Positions 1 through 7,944 of a stretch of DNA of 64,000 bases are shown one piece after another. Location of the stretch: positions 10,612 through 74,611 of the forward strand of contig JBGCGB010000005.1 in assembly GCA_045110335.1 (NCBI GenBank), given 5' to 3'. The notes beneath the pieces were generated by a model, which was not told the DNA's origin, did no database searches, and saw only the letters and a program-made list of their open reading frames with translations. Made by a program: the position numbers and the translations under genes. Within the stretch, counting starts at the first letter, position 1, and the number at the start of each line of letters is the position of its first letter. This DNA is from CALBPI01 sp045110335. GTDB taxonomy: Bacteria; Pseudomonadota; Gammaproteobacteria; Steroidobacterales; Woeseiaceae.

Positions 1-419
1 ACGGGGGATGGCACGCCCTGAAACCATCTGACGGGTCGCAAACAAACATAGAGATCAAGCATCTGCCGCAGTGCGACGTTCAGTGATCGGATGCCACCGC
101 CGATAGGTGTCGTCAAAGGCCCTTTGATCGAGACGAGATAGTCGCGGCACGCCTGGACAGTCGAGTCGGGTAGCCAGCTGTTGTAATTGTCGTTTGCTTT
201 CTGGCCGGCAAAAATTTCGACCCATTCAATTTTACGTTTGCCGTCATAGCTCTTCTTAACCGCTTCGTCGAGAACGCGGACGGTGGCACGCCAAATGTCA
301 GGCCCGGTTCCGTCACCTTCGATAAACGGCACGATCGGCCGGTCCGGCACGTTCAGTTTGCCGTTTGTGATGGTGATTTTTTCGCCATTAGCTGGCGGGG
401 TGATCGTCGGTTCTGACAT
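1..419 (-). CDS. icd: NADP-dependent isocitrate dehydrogenase, N-terminal part (gene runs off the window edge)
   Basis: Oxidative decarboxylation of isocitrate to 2-oxoglutarate in the TCA cycle, cytoplasmic. Reading leftwards from the ATG at 417-419 gives about 139 residues starting MSEPTITPPANGEKI. They carry the family landmarks: VPFIEGDGTGPDIW for the N-terminal nucleotide/Mg region, EWVEIFAGQKA, and GPLTTPIGGGIRSLNVALRQ, which holds the substrate-binding Ser/Asn/Arg cluster. The order and spacing match the dimeric E. coli-type enzyme (about 415 residues), so roughly the first third is present. The gene is divergent from the patatin-like gene that starts 100 nt away. Identification rests on motif recognition; the C-terminal part lies outside. 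Confidence 0.93.
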   Translation of the reverse strand, partial: MSEPTITPPANGEKITITNGKLNVPDRPIVPFIEGDGTGPDIWRATVRVLDEAVKKSYDGKRKIEWVEIFAGQKANDNYNSWLPDSTVQACRDYLVSIKGPLTTPIGGGIRSLNVALRQMLDLYVCLRPVRWFQGVPSP

Positions 420-519
420 GTTGTGCTCCAGATGTTGAGTAAGCCGACTCCCAGAAGTCGGGCGATCCGCCGATTATCCGTCATCTCTGCGGTCGGCGCC
501 AATGCGTTAGCTGGTTATA

Positions 520-2781
520 ATGGTGGGCATGCGTATTTGGCTGCCCGCAATTCGAATCCTGTTAGTGGCTACGTGGCTGATTCTTGGCGTTTCGGTGGTG
601 CATGCAGCGGATGTTGAACCGGTGGGCGATGCGGAACGCCCCCGAATTGCGCTGGTGTTGTCTGGTGGTGGTGCGCGCGGCGCGGCGCATGTCGGCGTCA
701 TTCGCCGGCTTGAAGAGCTTCGTGTGCCCGTGGATTGGGTCGTCGGCACGAGTATGGGCGCTGTCGTTGGCGGGCTGTATGCCAGTGGCTTGAATGCCGA
801 TGAGCTCGAACAGGTCATTCGTGATATCGACTGGTTGGACGCATTCAATGATTCGCCGCCGAGAACGGATCTGACGTATCGCCGGAAACGTGATGATGAT
901 GACTTTCTCGTGAATTTTGAATTGGGCGTTCGTGACGGCAAGGTCCGGCTGCCGAAAGGCTTGATACAGGCGCAAAAGCTGGCGCTTTATCTACGAGAAT
1001 TCTCATTGGCCGCTTCGTCGACGAAAGACTTCGATAATTTACCAACGCCTTTCCGGGCGGTCGCTGCCGATATTGTCACCGGGGAGACAGTCGTGCTCGC
1101 AGACGGCGATCTCGCCTTGGCGATGCGGGCGAGTATGTCTGCGCCGGGCGTGTTCGCGCCTGCCGTGGTTCAAGGGAGAACACTCGTTGACGGCGGGATC
1201 GCGATGAATTTGCCCGTTGAAGTCGCCAAAGAATTGGGTGCCGACATTGTCATCGCCGTCGACGTCGGCTTCCCGTTGCTACCGGCAGTTGACATCGACT
1301 CGGCAGTCGCCGTTTCAAACCAGATGCTCACCATTTTGATTGAGCGAGAAACCCGTGAGCAGCGGCGCTTGCTGGATGCTGATGACTTACTAATTCAACC
1401 CGCATTGGACCTGCTGGGTTCAACAGATTTCCTGAAAGCGCTGGATGCGATTGATATCGGTTACGAGAGCGCCGTTTCTGCGACGCCTGGCCTGACTCGA
1501 TACAGCCTAACGCCAGAGGCTTTTGCACGATACGCCGAACGTCGTGAGCGGGTTGCCAATCCGCAGATGTTTCCTGCCTTTGTCGATATTCGAACCGATG
1601 CGGGCATTTCGCCGCGCGTTATCGCATCACGAATCCAGACGCAGGCTGGAGACGCATTGTCTACCGCACAATTGCGTCAGGATCTCGCCCGCATTTACGG
1701 GTTGGGGTTGTTCGAGCAGGTGGATTACTCACTGGTTGACGCGGATGGCGTACAAGGCTTGGAAATTAACGCGCGCGCCAAATCCTGGGGGCCAGGATTC
1801 ATGCGTTTCGGTATTTCCTTTGAAGAAGACTTCGAAGGCTCCGGAGCGTTTGGGGTGTCAGCGCGATATTTGCGAACGGCGGTCAATCGGCTAGGTGCCG
1901 AGTGGCGAACGAGCCTGGACTTTGGCACCAATACCCGTTTGCAGACCGAGTTCTATCAACCGCTTAGTTTTAATCTCAAATATTTCGTGGCGCCGATATT
2001 CGAATTCGAGCAACGAAACGCCAATCTTATTGCTGATGCGGATCCACTAGCACGATATCGGATCACGTTAGCCGAAGCCGGTTTGTTTGTCGGGCGCGAA
2101 ATCGGTAACTGGGCCGATGTGCGCGCGGGTATCTATCGGGCCGGCGGAGACGCTAAAGTTCGAGTCGGCGATCCATCACTTGAGCGTTTTGATATTGATC
2201 TGGGCGGGTGGCGTACCTCGTTGGGTTTCGACACGCTCGACGATACGATTTTTCCGTCGACCGGTTCACGCTATGAACTCGAGATGGACTGGGCACGGGA
2301 AAGCCTCGGCGCCGAACGTAACTATGCGACGTTGCGATCTTCCTATGCCGGTTACAAAACATGGGGACGCCATACCTGGTCATTCGGCCTTGATATTGCC
2401 ACGGCGAATGATGCTGAGGATGTCGTCGCTGCCGCGTATCCGTTGGGCGGGTTCCTGAACTTGTCGGGTCTTGATCGTGGCGCGATTGCAGCGCCGCATG
2501 CAGCGCTAACGCGTTTGGTCTATCAAAGAAGGACCGGTCGCACGGGCGGTGGATTGTTTGAATGGCCGTTGTACTTCGGGGCTTCGCTTGAAGCAGGCAA
2601 TGTCTGGACAGACCGGGAAGACGCGCGTTTTGATGACCTCATCTTCAATGGAAGCCTGTTCGTCCGGTTCGATACCTTTCTCGGGCCGCTCTATCTGGCC
2701 AGCGGTTTTGCAGAAGATGGAGAGAGCAGTCTCTACCTGTTCCTCGGGTCGCCAACCAATGTTAGCGGTGTCCGGCGCTAG
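520..2781 (+). CDS. Patatin-like phospholipase fused to POTRA/Omp85-type beta-barrel (PlpD-like, type Vd autotransporter)
   Basis: A 753-residue predicted self-secreted lipase. Residues 8-30 form a Sec signal peptide ending VSVVHAA. The patatin domain follows, with the oxyanion Gly motif SGGGARGAAH (about 48-57), nucleophile elbow GTSMG (Ser78) and catalytic dyad motif DGG (Asp224). Around 345-425 is a single POTRA-like segment. The remaining 330 residues alternate short aromatic strands typical of an outer-membrane 16-strand barrel, ending GSPTNVSGVRR. This order matches Pseudomonas PlpD and the RssA/NTE-with-surface-antigen family. A second ATG lies at 529 and would trim three residues; either start leaves the signal peptide intact. 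Monocistronic, divergent from icd. Substrate inferred only as membrane phospholipid. Confidence 0.88.
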   Translation: MVGMRIWLPAIRILLVATWLILGVSVVHAADVEPVGDAERPRIALVLSGGGARGAAHVGVIRRLEELRVPVDWVVGTSMGAVVGGLYASGLNADELEQVIRDIDWLDAFNDSPPRTDLTYRRKRDDDDFLVNFELGVRDGKVRLPKGLIQAQKLALYLREFSLAASSTKDFDNLPTPFRAVAADIVTGETVVLADGDLALAMRASMSAPGVFAPAVVQGRTLVDGGIAMNLPVEVAKELGADIVIAVDVGFPLLPAVDIDSAVAVSNQMLTILIERETREQRRLLDADDLLIQPALDLLGSTDFLKALDAIDIGYESAVSATPGLTRYSLTPEAFARYAERRERVANPQMFPAFVDIRTDAGISPRVIASRIQTQAGDALSTAQLRQDLARIYGLGLFEQVDYSLVDADGVQGLEINARAKSWGPGFMRFGISFEEDFEGSGAFGVSARYLRTAVNRLGAEWRTSLDFGTNTRLQTEFYQPLSFNLKYFVAPIFEFEQRNANLIADADPLARYRITLAEAGLFVGREIGNWADVRAGIYRAGGDAKVRVGDPSLERFDIDLGGWRTSLGFDTLDDTIFPSTGSRYELEMDWARESLGAERNYATLRSSYAGYKTWGRHTWSFGLDIATANDAEDVVAAAYPLGGFLNLSGLDRGAIAAPHAALTRLVYQRRTGRTGGGLFEWPLYFGASLEAGNVWTDREDARFDDLIFNGSLFVRFDTFLGPLYLASGFAEDGESSLYLFLGSPTNVSGVRR

Positions 2782-2787
2782 TAGGTT

Positions 2788-3039
2788 TCAGTCTGCCTGG
2801 ATTTTGGTCAAAATCTGGCTAGGATCATCGCCGATACGGTAAAACCCGTGGCGTTTGTTCATCGCGTCAAACGCCTCGTCCCGGTCCAATTCGGTGCGAA
2901 ACCAGTGATCTCTTTGCCAATCATTGCCGATCAAGCGATTGATGGGGTCGCTGGCGGGCACCGTGACCCGAATGCCCCACGGCGTCTCGTCATTGATCTT
3001 GCTGGCGTCCACCAGATTGTGGCTGTGGCAGTGGTGCAT
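2788..3039 (-). CDS. Small conserved hypothetical protein with His/Cys-rich N-terminus
   Basis: An 83-residue protein beginning MHHCHSHNLVDASKINDETPWG and ending in IGDDPSQILTKIQAD. It has no signal peptide or membrane segment. A GGAA element sits about 8 nt before the ATG on the minus strand. It fills the otherwise empty gap between the convergent patatin gene and the rpsF leader, and its composition (acidic, Trp/His rich, an RHGFYRIGD-like tail) looks like a real folded protein rather than an antisense shadow. The HHCHSH start could bind a metal. I do not recognise a function. Its 5' end abuts the rpsF leader, so the two promoters are divergent. Confidence 0.6.
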   Translation of the reverse strand: MHHCHSHNLVDASKINDETPWGIRVTVPASDPINRLIGNDWQRDHWFRTELDRDEAFDAMNKRHGFYRIGDDPSQILTKIQAD

Positions 3040-3174
3040 CGTTCGTTTCCAGATAGGCTAAATTGCGACAGACAATGATACACCTTTTGCGAGGTTATTT
3101 GGTTGCCCGGCCGAGCCGCCGTCTGTATACTTCGCGTCCGCTGTAAAAAGCGGGAAAAACAATTTGTTATCTCC

Positions 3175-3200
3175 TTGCCGCACCGATTTCCGGGTGGCAA
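3175..3200 (+). promoter_or_regulatory. Candidate S6:S18 autoregulatory leader hairpin of rpsF
   Basis: Just upstream of rpsF an RNA hairpin can form: TTGCC (3175-3179) pairs with GGCAA (3196-3200). There is a GC bulge on the 5' side, and ACC (3182-3184) then pairs with GGT (3193-3195) around a loop ending CCG. A stem with CACCG and CCGGGTGG elements ahead of rpsF resembles the conserved leader element bound by the S6:S18 complex. The structure is seen; the regulatory role is inferred from the family. Confidence 0.5.
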
Positions 3201-3219
3201 TCACCGAAAGGAGCGTCTC

Positions 3220-3699
3220 TTGAGACACTATGAAGTCGTGTTTCTGGTCCACCCTGACCAGAGCGAGCAAGTACCTGGCATGCTCGAACGTTACCAGAAC
3301 CAAATTACCCAATCCGGCGGTGTGATCCATCGTCAGGAAGACTGGGGCCGTCGCCAGTTGGCGCATTCCATCAATAAAGTCCACAAAGCGCATTATCTGT
3401 TGATGAATGTCGAAGCCGGACCGGAAGCGATGGAAGAGTTACGGGGCGCATTCAAGTTCAATGATGCTGTCCTTCGTCACTTGATCATGAAAACTGACAG
3501 TGCTGAAACCGAAGCGTCACCGATGGCAAAAGCCGTTGAAGACGAGAAGGCGAAAGAGCGCGAATCTGCTAAACGTCGTGAAGCGAAAGCCGCTGCAGAA
3601 GCGCGAGCGCGCGACGCAGAAGACGAAGCGCCAGCACCAGCACCGACTGAAGAAGCTGCCGAAAGCAGCGATACAGATAGCGAAGGGGAAAGCGAATGA
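3220..3699 (+). CDS. rpsF: 30S ribosomal protein S6 with long charged C-terminal tail, TTG start
   Basis: S6 binds S18 and 16S rRNA on the 30S platform. The start is TTG at 3220: the mature N-terminus (M)RHYEVVFLVHPDQ matches S6, there is no nearby ATG in frame, and AAGGAG at 3208-3213 lies 6 nt upstream. Residues 1-95 are the conserved fold (IHRQEDWGRRQLAHSINK, then HYLLMNVEA and FKFNDAVLRHLIM). Residues 96-159 are a low-complexity Ala/Glu/Lys/Arg tail ending in an acidic run, making the protein longer than E. coli S6 (135). The stop overlaps the start of rpsR by 4 nt. A leader hairpin suggests feedback control. Confidence 0.97.
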   Translation: MRHYEVVFLVHPDQSEQVPGMLERYQNQITQSGGVIHRQEDWGRRQLAHSINKVHKAHYLLMNVEAGPEAMEELRGAFKFNDAVLRHLIMKTDSAETEASPMAKAVEDEKAKERESAKRREAKAAAEARARDAEDEAPAPAPTEEAAESSDTDSEGESE

Positions 3700-3920
3700 G
3701 CCGTCACTCACGCAGACGTAAGTTTTGTCGTTTCACCGCTGAAGGCATCAAACAGATCGATTACAAAGATCTGAACTTGCTGAAAGCGTATGTCACCGAA
3801 ACCGGAAAGATCGTACCGAGCCGCATCACAGGCACCAAAGCACGCTATCAGCGTCAGTTGGCAACCGCAGTGAAGCGTGCACGTTACCTGGCCTTGTTGC
3901 CGTATACCGATCAACACTAG
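3696..3920 (+). CDS. rpsR: 30S ribosomal protein S18
   Basis: A 74-residue S18 with the typical RRRKFCRFTAEG start, DYKDLNLLKAYVTETGKIVPSRITG core and QRQLATAVKRARYLALLPY C-terminus. It sits on the 30S platform in a heterodimer with S6. Its ATG overlaps the rpsF stop (ATGA), so the partner proteins are translationally coupled. Length is the usual 73-76 residues. A GC-rich hairpin follows the stop codon. Confidence 0.98.
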   Translation: MSRHSRRRKFCRFTAEGIKQIDYKDLNLLKAYVTETGKIVPSRITGTKARYQRQLATAVKRARYLALLPYTDQH

Positions 3921-3929
3921 TGTTTTGTA

Positions 3930-3957
3930 GGCAGTCCGCCTGACTGGGCGGGCTGCC
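3930..3957 (+). terminator. GC-rich hairpin after rpsR (attenuator or processing site, no U-tract)
   Basis: Arms 3930-3940 (GGCAGTCCGCC) and 3947-3957 (GGCGGGCTGCC) pair over 11 bp with one G.U, around the loop TGACTG. No T-run follows and the next gene starts 10 nt downstream. Partial termination, RNA processing or simple insulation between the ribosomal pair and the DUF2232 gene are all possible. Seen in sequence; role inferred. Confidence 0.5.
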
Positions 3958-3967
3958 GATCGATATC

Positions 3968-4879
3968 ATGAACGACTATGCGCGATGGCTGATGCAGTCA
4001 CGATTCCGGCAATTCACGATGATGCTGGTGTTTGTGATCCTGTTTCCGCCAATTGCAGCGGCAATCTCAGTCGCTGGTACGCTAGCGGTAGGGCCGGTAC
4101 TGATGCTTCCGGTGGTCGCCGGTGTCGTGGCGGCGTTAGCGTTGATTGGCACGGTCTCTCAAGGCTTCGATGTTGTGCAAGGCTCTATCTTGCTAAACGT
4201 CCTGTTTTTTGGCGGGTCGGTCGGAGTGGCGGCACTATTGGCCAAAACGCGATCATTGAGCTTTACGCTTCAATTGATGGCGTTGGCGATGGTGGCGGCG
4301 TTATTGGTCGGCACTTTGATGATCGGCGATTTAGTCAGTTTTTGGCGGCCGGTTATCGAGGATGCATTGCAAATGCTGACGCAAACAGGCGCCGTTGTGG
4401 CGGAGGTTAGCGGGGAGCAACGTGAGGCGCTGATCGTACAATTCGCGCAGATCGCGACGGCAGTGGTTGGGGCCTCTTTCTGGTATTGCGCAGCCATCGC
4501 ATTGGTGGTCGGGCATTGGATATGGTCACAGTCACCATCGGCGACAGCGAGTTTCGGCCGGTTTCGGGATATCAATCTTGGCCGAACGATTGCTACGGTT
4601 ATGTTGGTAACGGCAATCTTGAGTGCGCTACTGCCGGTCACGGTATTGGGAAACGTCGCACTGGCATTGATGCTGGTGTTTGGGTTTCAGGGCATCGCCA
4701 TCGTGCATTGGCAGGCCGCAGAGCGGCAATGGAACGGTGGTTTGCTGGTTTTGTTTTACGGTTTGTTGGTCATGCCAACGCCGTTGCAGCCGCTACTGGT
4801 CGGGGTCGTTTGCGTCGCCGGTTATGTAGACGCTTGGTTTAATTTGTTGCGTACCAAACCGTCGGGGGCGGTGCGTTAG
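3968..4879 (+). CDS. DUF2232-type polytopic inner-membrane protein
   Basis: A 303-residue protein with about seven or eight hydrophobic segments (for example FTMMLVFVILFPPIAAAISVAG near residue 20 and LMALAMVAALLVGTLMIGDL near 110). No catalytic motif is visible. Membrane proteins of the DUF2232/YybS kind are known between rpsR and rplI in many gammaproteobacteria, and this gene sits exactly there. It follows rpsR by 47 nt, with a hairpin between, and precedes rplI by about 30 nt. Function unknown; the family call rests on position plus hydrophobicity. Confidence 0.72.
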   Translation: MNDYARWLMQSRFRQFTMMLVFVILFPPIAAAISVAGTLAVGPVLMLPVVAGVVAALALIGTVSQGFDVVQGSILLNVLFFGGSVGVAALLAKTRSLSFTLQLMALAMVAALLVGTLMIGDLVSFWRPVIEDALQMLTQTGAVVAEVSGEQREALIVQFAQIATAVVGASFWYCAAIALVVGHWIWSQSPSATASFGRFRDINLGRTIATVMLVTAILSALLPVTVLGNVALALMLVFGFQGIAIVHWQAAERQWNGGLLVLFYGLLVMPTPLQPLLVGVVCVAGYVDAWFNLLRTKPSGAVR

Positions 4880-4911
4880 AAAAATCGCTCGTGAGAGCAG
4901 AGGGAAACGTT

Positions 4912-5367
4912 ATGGACGTTATTTTGTTGGAAAAAGTAGAGAATCTGGGCAGCATCGGCGACAAAGTCAGTGTTAAGTCAGGTTATGGGCGTAACTTCTT
5001 ATTACCGCAGGGTAAAGCCTCGCTGGCAACCGCGAAAAACTTGGCGGAATTTGAAGCCCGTCGTGCTGAATTAGAAGCGAAGGCTGCAGAGTCTTTGGCA
5101 GCAGCCAAAAAACGCGCTGAGTCGCTGACAGGCGCTCGCGTCGAGATCAAAGCGTTGGCCGGTTCAGAAGGCAAACTCTTCGGATCGATCGGTACCATTG
5201 ACATTGCGCAAGCGTTTGTTGATGCCGGTATGCCCATTGAGCGTGCCGAAATCCGATTGACCGACGAAGGCGCATTCCGCGAAGTTGGCGAATACGAAAT
5301 TGGCTTACATTTGCACGCAGAAGTTGATGTTGAAGCAACCGTAGCGGTTGTTGCTGACGAAGGCTGA
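4912..5367 (+). CDS. rplI: 50S ribosomal protein L9
   Basis: L9 binds 23S rRNA at the base of the L1 stalk and supports frame maintenance. The start at 4912 gives MDVILLEKVENLGSIGDKV, the universal L9 N-terminus, with AGAGGG about 7 nt upstream; the 21-nt longer frame is discarded. The signature GYGRNFLLPQGKA follows, then the long connecting helix rich in Ala/Glu/Lys (residues 40-75), and a C-terminal domain with GSEGKLFGSIGTIDIAQAF. The 151-residue length is normal. It lies 21 nt before dnaB in the same direction. Confidence 0.98.
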   Translation: MDVILLEKVENLGSIGDKVSVKSGYGRNFLLPQGKASLATAKNLAEFEARRAELEAKAAESLAAAKKRAESLTGARVEIKALAGSEGKLFGSIGTIDIAQAFVDAGMPIERAEIRLTDEGAFREVGEYEIGLHLHAEVDVEATVAVVADEG

Positions 5368-5388
5368 TCGAACGCGCTATGATCAAGC

Positions 5389-6777
5389 ATGGTTAGCGCA
5401 TTGGAAATGAGTGAGCAGGCGGAGCAAACGCTTCGTGTGCCGCCGCACTCCGTTGAGGCAGAGCAGTCCCTTCTGGGCGGCCTCATGCTCGACAACAATG
5501 CGTGGGATCGTGTGGCCGATGTCCTGTCAGCCGAAGATTTCTATCGGGTTGATCATCAGCTGATCTTCGCGGCGATCGGGGCCTTGGCGCAACAACGCCA
5601 ACCTTGTGATGTCGTCACGCTTTCGGAGCATCTTGATCAGCGGGATGAGCTAACCCAGGCCGGCGGTTTGGGCTATTTGGCAACACTCGCCAATGAAACG
5701 CCTTCGGCTGCAAACGTTTTGGCTTATGCCAAGATCTTGCGGGAGCGTTCCATCCTTAGGTCGCTAATCGCTGCAGGTAACGAAATTGCCGGCAGTGCGT
5801 TTGCAACAGAAGGTCGGGAGGCGAGCGAGTTACTGGATGAGGCTGAGCGAAAAGTCTTCGAAATCGCCGAGAAGGGTAATAAGCGGGGCGGTTTCCAGCC
5901 ACTCGCCAGTATCCTCCCGGAGACCATCGACAGAATCGAGAAACTCCAAGAGTCTGGCGGGGAAATAACCGGAATATCAACGGGTTATACCGAGTTCGAT
6001 AAGATGACTGCAGGTTTGCAGCCCGGTGATCTAGTCATCGTTGCTGGCCGTCCTTCGATGGGCAAAACCACATTGGCCGTTAACATTGCCGAGAATGCGG
6101 CGATCGGCAGTCAACAGCCAACCGCGATTTACAGCATGGAAATGGGCGCGGAGCAGCTCGCCTTCCGGATGATTTCGTCGCTGGGTCGTGTCGATCAGAC
6201 CAACTTACGTATCGGCAAATTTTCTGATGACGACTGGGCACGTATCAACACCGCGGTGCAGTTGATGTCGGAGGCGCCTATCTTCATCGATGACACGCCG
6301 GCGTTGTCGCCAACTGAAGTTCGTGCGCGGGCGCGTCGGTTGAAGCGTGAACATGGGCTTGGCTTGATTGTTATCGATTACTTGCAGTTGATGCAGGTCC
6401 CCGGCAACAAGGAAAACAGAACGGCAGAGATTTCGGAAATCTCCCGTTCGTTGAAGGCGCTGGCCAAAGAACTGCATTGCCCGGTCATTGCTTTGTCGCA
6501 GCTCAATCGCGGTGTCGAGCAGCGAACCGACAAGAAGCCTGTGATGTCGGACTTGCGAGAATCCGGTGCGATCGAGCAGGACGCCGACTTGATTTGCTTC
6601 ATTTATCGGGAAGAGGTTTACGAACCCGATACCCCTAGGAAAGGCGTTGCCGATATCATTATCTCCAAGCAACGTAACGGTCCGATCGGAGAATTTCCGC
6701 TCACCTTCGTTGGCAAGTACACGAAATTCGAGAACTGGGTGCCCGATACCTATGGGCAAGACGCCGGTCCTTTCTAG
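5389..6777 (+). CDS. dnaB: Replicative DNA helicase DnaB
   Basis: A hexameric 5'-3' helicase of the replication fork. The N-terminal primase-interaction domain starts PPHSVEAEQSLLGGLMLDN. The RecA-like ATPase domain has Walker A GRPSMGKTT (residues 220-228), Walker B LIVIDYLQLM, and the arginine-finger region KQRNGPIGEFPLTF near the end. At 462 residues it is the standard length with no intein. Translation could also begin at the ATG at 5407 (MSEQAEQ). It follows rplI by 21 nt and precedes alr by 7 nt, the usual rpsF-rpsR-rplI-dnaB-alr order. Confidence 0.98.
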   Translation: MVSALEMSEQAEQTLRVPPHSVEAEQSLLGGLMLDNNAWDRVADVLSAEDFYRVDHQLIFAAIGALAQQRQPCDVVTLSEHLDQRDELTQAGGLGYLATLANETPSAANVLAYAKILRERSILRSLIAAGNEIAGSAFATEGREASELLDEAERKVFEIAEKGNKRGGFQPLASILPETIDRIEKLQESGGEITGISTGYTEFDKMTAGLQPGDLVIVAGRPSMGKTTLAVNIAENAAIGSQQPTAIYSMEMGAEQLAFRMISSLGRVDQTNLRIGKFSDDDWARINTAVQLMSEAPIFIDDTPALSPTEVRARARRLKREHGLGLIVIDYLQLMQVPGNKENRTAEISEISRSLKALAKELHCPVIALSQLNRGVEQRTDKKPVMSDLRESGAIEQDADLICFIYREEVYEPDTPRKGVADIIISKQRNGPIGEFPLTFVGKYTKFENWVPDTYGQDAGPF

Positions 6778-6784
6778 TCGCTAG

Positions 6785-7882
6785 ATGCGTTTTTCCGCCA
6801 GTGCAAACTTAAGCGTTACCGCGCTATCCCAAAATCTAGAAACGATTCGCAGGCGTCAACCCGGAAAGCGGGTCATGGCGATGGTCAAAGCCAATGCCTA
6901 CGGGCATGGTCTTGTGGAAATCGCTCAAGCACTGAATGATGTGGATAGTCTCGCGGTCGCGAGGACAGAAGAGGCGCGGATGCTTCGGGATGCCGGTATC
7001 CAACGGCCAATCGTGTTGCTGGAGGGCATATTCGATGCGGACGGTTTGATCGAGGCCAGTGAGCTGGCTTGCGAAATGGTCGTACATTGCGATGAGCAGA
7101 TAGACTTACTGTGCCAGGCACCTGCCAATGCCGCATTCATCGTTTGGCTGAAGCTCGATTCCGGCATGAACCGCCTCGGCTTCCCGATTGAACGGTTCGA
7201 GTCGCTACAGGATTCCTTACGCCGTTTGTCATCGGTCGTCGAACTTCGCTTGATGACGCACTATGCGTCGGCGGACGAATCTGATGCTCATACGCTTCGC
7301 CAACAAATCGAGAAGATGGCACCTGTGCTTGAAGCGTTCGATGGTGAGATCAGTCTCGCTAATTCGCCGGCATTGATGCGCGATGATGTCGACGGCGTGG
7401 CGGCCGGACAGGGCAAGCATGTGACATGGGTTCGGCCAGGTATCTCGCTCTATGGCTTATCCCCGTTCGACAACCTAAGTGCAGCGGATCTCGGCTTGCG
7501 ACCGGTGATGAACTTCGAAACAAGACTGATCGCGACGAAAGCGTTGGCGCCCGGAGATCGGGTAGGTTACGGCGGTCGTTTTATCGCAACAGCGGCGATG
7601 CGTATTGGGATTGCGGCGGCCGGCTATGGTGATGGCTATCCCCGCATGTTGCCGGATGGCACGCCGATTATGGTTGATGGTATCGCGTGCCAGCTTGTTG
7701 GCCGCGTCTCGATGGATATGCTGGCGATTGATCTGACACCAGTTGCGGACGCGGCAGTGGGTAGCCACGTTCAAATGTGGGGAGATCAGTTACCTGCGGA
7801 GACCATTGCGAAAGCCTTGGGTACGATCGGTTATGAATTGGTGACCAGAGTTGCCGACCGCGTGCATCGAGTGATTCGATAG
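6785..7882 (+). CDS. alr: Alanine racemase
   Basis: A PLP-dependent racemase making D-alanine for peptidoglycan. PLP lysine is K35 in MAMVKANAYGHG; the catalytic tyrosine loop DRVGYGGRF lies near residue 260. Substrate/PLP motifs LMTHYASADE, SLANSPALM and VGRVSMDMLAIDL are all present. At 365 residues it is the normal length. It starts 7 nt after the dnaB stop and is surely co-transcribed. A 7-bp hairpin follows, facing the convergent FHA gene. Confidence 0.97.
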   Translation: MRFSASANLSVTALSQNLETIRRRQPGKRVMAMVKANAYGHGLVEIAQALNDVDSLAVARTEEARMLRDAGIQRPIVLLEGIFDADGLIEASELACEMVVHCDEQIDLLCQAPANAAFIVWLKLDSGMNRLGFPIERFESLQDSLRRLSSVVELRLMTHYASADESDAHTLRQQIEKMAPVLEAFDGEISLANSPALMRDDVDGVAAGQGKHVTWVRPGISLYGLSPFDNLSAADLGLRPVMNFETRLIATKALAPGDRVGYGGRFIATAAMRIGIAAAGYGDGYPRMLPDGTPIMVDGIACQLVGRVSMDMLAIDLTPVADAAVGSHVQMWGDQLPAETIAKALGTIGYELVTRVADRVHRVIR

Positions 7883-7915
7883 ACCCGCTGCCTTTGGTCG
7901 GCTTCTCAAAATGAC

Positions 7916-7936
7916 GACCGGCCGTTATAGCCGGTC
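7916..7936. terminator. Inverted repeat between convergent alr and FHA gene
   Basis: GACCGGC (7916-7922) and GCCGGTC (7930-7936) form a perfect 7-bp stem with a 7-nt loop, lying between two converging genes. No T-tract flanks it, so termination strength is uncertain. Position suggests a shared 3' end hairpin. Confidence 0.45.
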
Positions 7937-7944
7937 CTCACGCA

